NCBI GenBank assembly: GCA_013397695.1
Contig: VYZI01000423.1
Span: 544,913-608,912, forward strand
Length of the DNA stretch: 64,000 nt
DNA from: Centropus unirufus
Lineage: Eukaryota; Chordata; Aves; Cuculiformes; Centropidae
Direction: 5' to 3'
The notes beneath the pieces are model-generated. The model saw only the letters and a program-made list of their open reading frames with translations. It did not search any database and was not told the DNA's origin. Within the stretch, counting starts at the first letter, position 1; each line of letters opens with the position of its first letter. Both the position numbers and the translations under genes were made by a program. Shown here one piece after another: positions 63,961 through 64,000 of the stretch.

Positions 63961-64000
63961 CTCCAGCTCCTCCCGCCGCAGCTCGGCCGCTCACGGGCTG

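Noticed and set aside
63787..64000. First exon of a neighbouring gene such as MXRA8, which lies upstream of human DVL1
   Set aside because: Only repeat and GC-rich sequence is visible before the edge. The open frame at 63689-63994 is made of the 35-bp repeat.
1..64000. Endogenous retrovirus or LTR elements
   Set aside because: I saw no paired long terminal repeats, primer-binding site or gag/pol motifs. All clear mobile sequence is CR1-type.

Overview
The window is vertebrate, almost certainly avian, nuclear DNA. Two things support this. First, a split gene with GT-AG introns on the minus strand encodes the N-terminal half of a Dishevelled protein, DVL1 (DVL1-like rather than DVL2 or DVL3). 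Second, the introns carry many 5'-truncated fragments whose sequence and ATTCTATGATT-type 3' ends match CR1 LINEs, the main interspersed repeat of birds. I cannot tell which bird order from the sequence alone.

Layout, reading the gene from right to left. Bases 63478-64000 are CpG-rich and hold the sequence upstream of the start codon, most of it a 35-bp minisatellite. Coding exon 1 (63308-63477) starts at ATG. Exons 2 to 11 follow at 32883-32952, 23583-23704, 20613-20725, 14672-14810, 9762-9855, 8743-8812, 7866-8005, 6824-6900, 6280-6347 and 4615-4764. All exons join in frame: 1213 coding bases, 404 complete codons plus one base. They cover the DIX domain (exons 1-2), the linker with the basic stretch (exons 3-6), the PDZ domain (exons 7-10) and the post-PDZ linker (exon 11). 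Bases 1-4614 are the start of intron 11. The DEP domain and C-terminus lie beyond the left edge.

Everything else appears intronic. Intron 1 is about 30.4 kb and intron 2 about 9.2 kb. I count 17 recognisable CR1 fragments, 9 on the gene's strand and 8 opposite. A second minisatellite with a 20-22 bp unit and an 83-bp higher-order period fills roughly the first kilobase of intron 1, so exon 1 is flanked by tandem repeats on both sides. I found no second protein-coding gene, tRNA, rRNA, CRISPR array or intact mobile element.

I did not find a convincing undescribed biological system. The observations most worth checking are: the two minisatellites flanking exon 1, one of which leaves the DVL1 frame open for 103 codons upstream of the normal start; an alternating array of a 7-mer that can form hairpins just downstream of the weak exon 8 splice donor; and two inverted CR1 copies that share the same non-consensus 5' junction.
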